The notes beneath the pieces are model-generated. The model did not search any database. It had not been told where the DNA came from and saw only the letters and a program-made list of their open reading frames with translations. DNA of 31,071 nt from Clostridium sp. CAG:590 (GTDB lineage Bacteria; Bacillota; Clostridia; Lachnospirales; Lachnospiraceae). Where the stretch lies: NCBI GenBank assembly GCA_000431135.1, contig HF987895.1, positions 87,269 through 118,339 on the forward strand, given 5' to 3'. Below, one piece after another: positions 30,603 to 31,071 of this stretch (positions within the stretch are counted from its first letter, which is position 1; the number at the start of each line of letters is the position of its first letter). The position numbers and the translations under genes are program-made.

Positions 30603-30987
30603 TTAGTGACTCGGTAATCTCCATTTTGTCAATGGTATCTCTAACCCAGTGATACCCCTTTTTACAATATGATATAGTCTCTTTCACAATCGGTTCCTTT
30701 TCTTCTAACTGATTTACTGTTTGGGTCAGTTCTGTCCATGCCAGATCTGCACCTTTTTTCATATCCTGACCACCATATATGTATAAAGAAAATGCCATAA
30801 TTCCTATAAACAGACAAAGAACCTTTAACTTAAATCCAACCCGAAAACCACCAGGACTTTGTAATTCATCCATGGGTGAATATGACAGATTGCCCTGACT
30901 TCCCCGTCCATACACTTCATTCACATTCTTGGCATGTTGTTTTCGTAATTCTTCTCTTAATTCCCGATATTCCTCATTCACACGCAT
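30583..30987 (-). CDS. Hypothetical protein with one membrane helix
   Basis: A 134-residue protein I do not recognise. The N-terminus is a charged helix (NEEYRELREELRKQHAKNVN), followed by a polar linker (about 27-50), a membrane helix (about 53-71, LKVLCLFIGIMAFSLYIYGG), and an extracytoplasmic helix ending in an acidic tail. The layout (cytoplasmic coiled N-terminus, single TM, outside helix) is like several small clostridial division or sporulation membrane proteins, but that is only resemblance. The ATG follows AAGGA at 10 bases. A promoter lies upstream near the window edge and a strong terminator lies downstream. Confidence 0.75.
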   Translation of the reverse strand: MRVNEEYRELREELRKQHAKNVNEVYGRGSQGNLSYSPMDELQSPGGFRVGFKLKVLCLFIGIMAFSLYIYGGQDMKKGADLAWTELTQTVNQLEEKEPIVKETISYCKKGYHWVRDTIDKMEITESLNDDGEY

Positions 30988-31011
30988 GCACTCCGAATCC
31001 TTCTATAGTTC

Positions 31012-31041
31012 ATCTTATGCATACCACCACCAATTATGCAA
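31012..31041 (-). promoter_or_regulatory. Possible promoter of the one-TM hypothetical gene
   Basis: Read on the - strand: TTGCAT (31036-31041), 18-bp spacer, TAAGAT (31012-31017), about 25 bases before the gene start. The remaining bases to the window edge show no other feature. Confidence 0.5.
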
Positions 31042-31071
31042 ACTTTCACCCTTGCACAGCGTGAGTAACGG

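Noticed and set aside
1..31071. CRISPR arrays, rRNA or tRNA genes
   Set aside because: No regularly spaced short repeats and no cloverleaf or rRNA-like segments were recognised. The only tandem-like repeats are the DivIVA protein repeats and the SOS boxes.

Overview
The window is low-GC chromosomal DNA from a Firmicute of the class Clostridia, most likely Lachnospiraceae. Supporting signs are AT-rich codon use, frequent TTG and GTG starts behind AGGAGG-type ribosome binding sites, an L27 protein with the Firmicute N-terminal extension next to its Prp protease, a LexA/YneA-like divergon, and the gene orders described below. Almost all of it is housekeeping DNA. I see no rRNA, tRNA, CRISPR array or complete mobile element.

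Region 1 (1-10240, + strand) is a cell-shape and division cluster. It starts with the tail of a methionine gamma-lyase family gene and a DUF4321 membrane protein. Then come mreC, mreD, a very long PBP2, minC, minD, minE, rodA, mgsA, a lipoprotein D-Ala-D-Ala carboxypeptidase and a small P-loop protein, ending at a terminator. mreB is not next to mreC. A small DUF378 gene (- strand) follows.

Region 2 (10520-16450, + strand) is a second envelope and division cluster: an orphan HlyD-like protein, YggS/PLPBP, SepF, a DivIVA protein with a long repeat-bearing tail, LspA and an RluD-type pseudouridine synthase, closed by a 13-bp-stem terminator.

Region 3 (16460-19700) holds a tyrosine recombinase (-), a TtcA-like protein (+), and the divergent pair yneA-like (-)/lexA (+). 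The intergenic DNA of that pair contains four LexA-box-like sites, one of them exactly inside the spacer of the yneA promoter.

Region 4 (19740-29750, - strand) runs, in transcription order, TIGR03960 radical SAM protein, DUF2344 protein, RNase E/G, L21 leader, rplU, prp, rpmA, terminator, obg, yhbY, nadD, terminator with an embedded promoter, yqeK, rsfS, a membrane HD-GYP protein and a small unknown protein. This is a ribosome-assembly, RNA-processing and NAD supergroup.

Region 5 (29750-31071, - strand) is the only accessory-looking stretch. It has a one-TM hypothetical protein, a small overlapping ORF, a strong terminator, and two short units that appear to encode paralogous small secreted peptides. 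Both peptides end in a [VI][ST][IV]TGW motif, and in both the signal peptide is interrupted by a stop after a good start site. This is the best candidate here for something undescribed, although gene decay is an equally good explanation.

All coordinates and residue numbers were counted by hand. Functional names rest on recognising families and motifs, not on searches.
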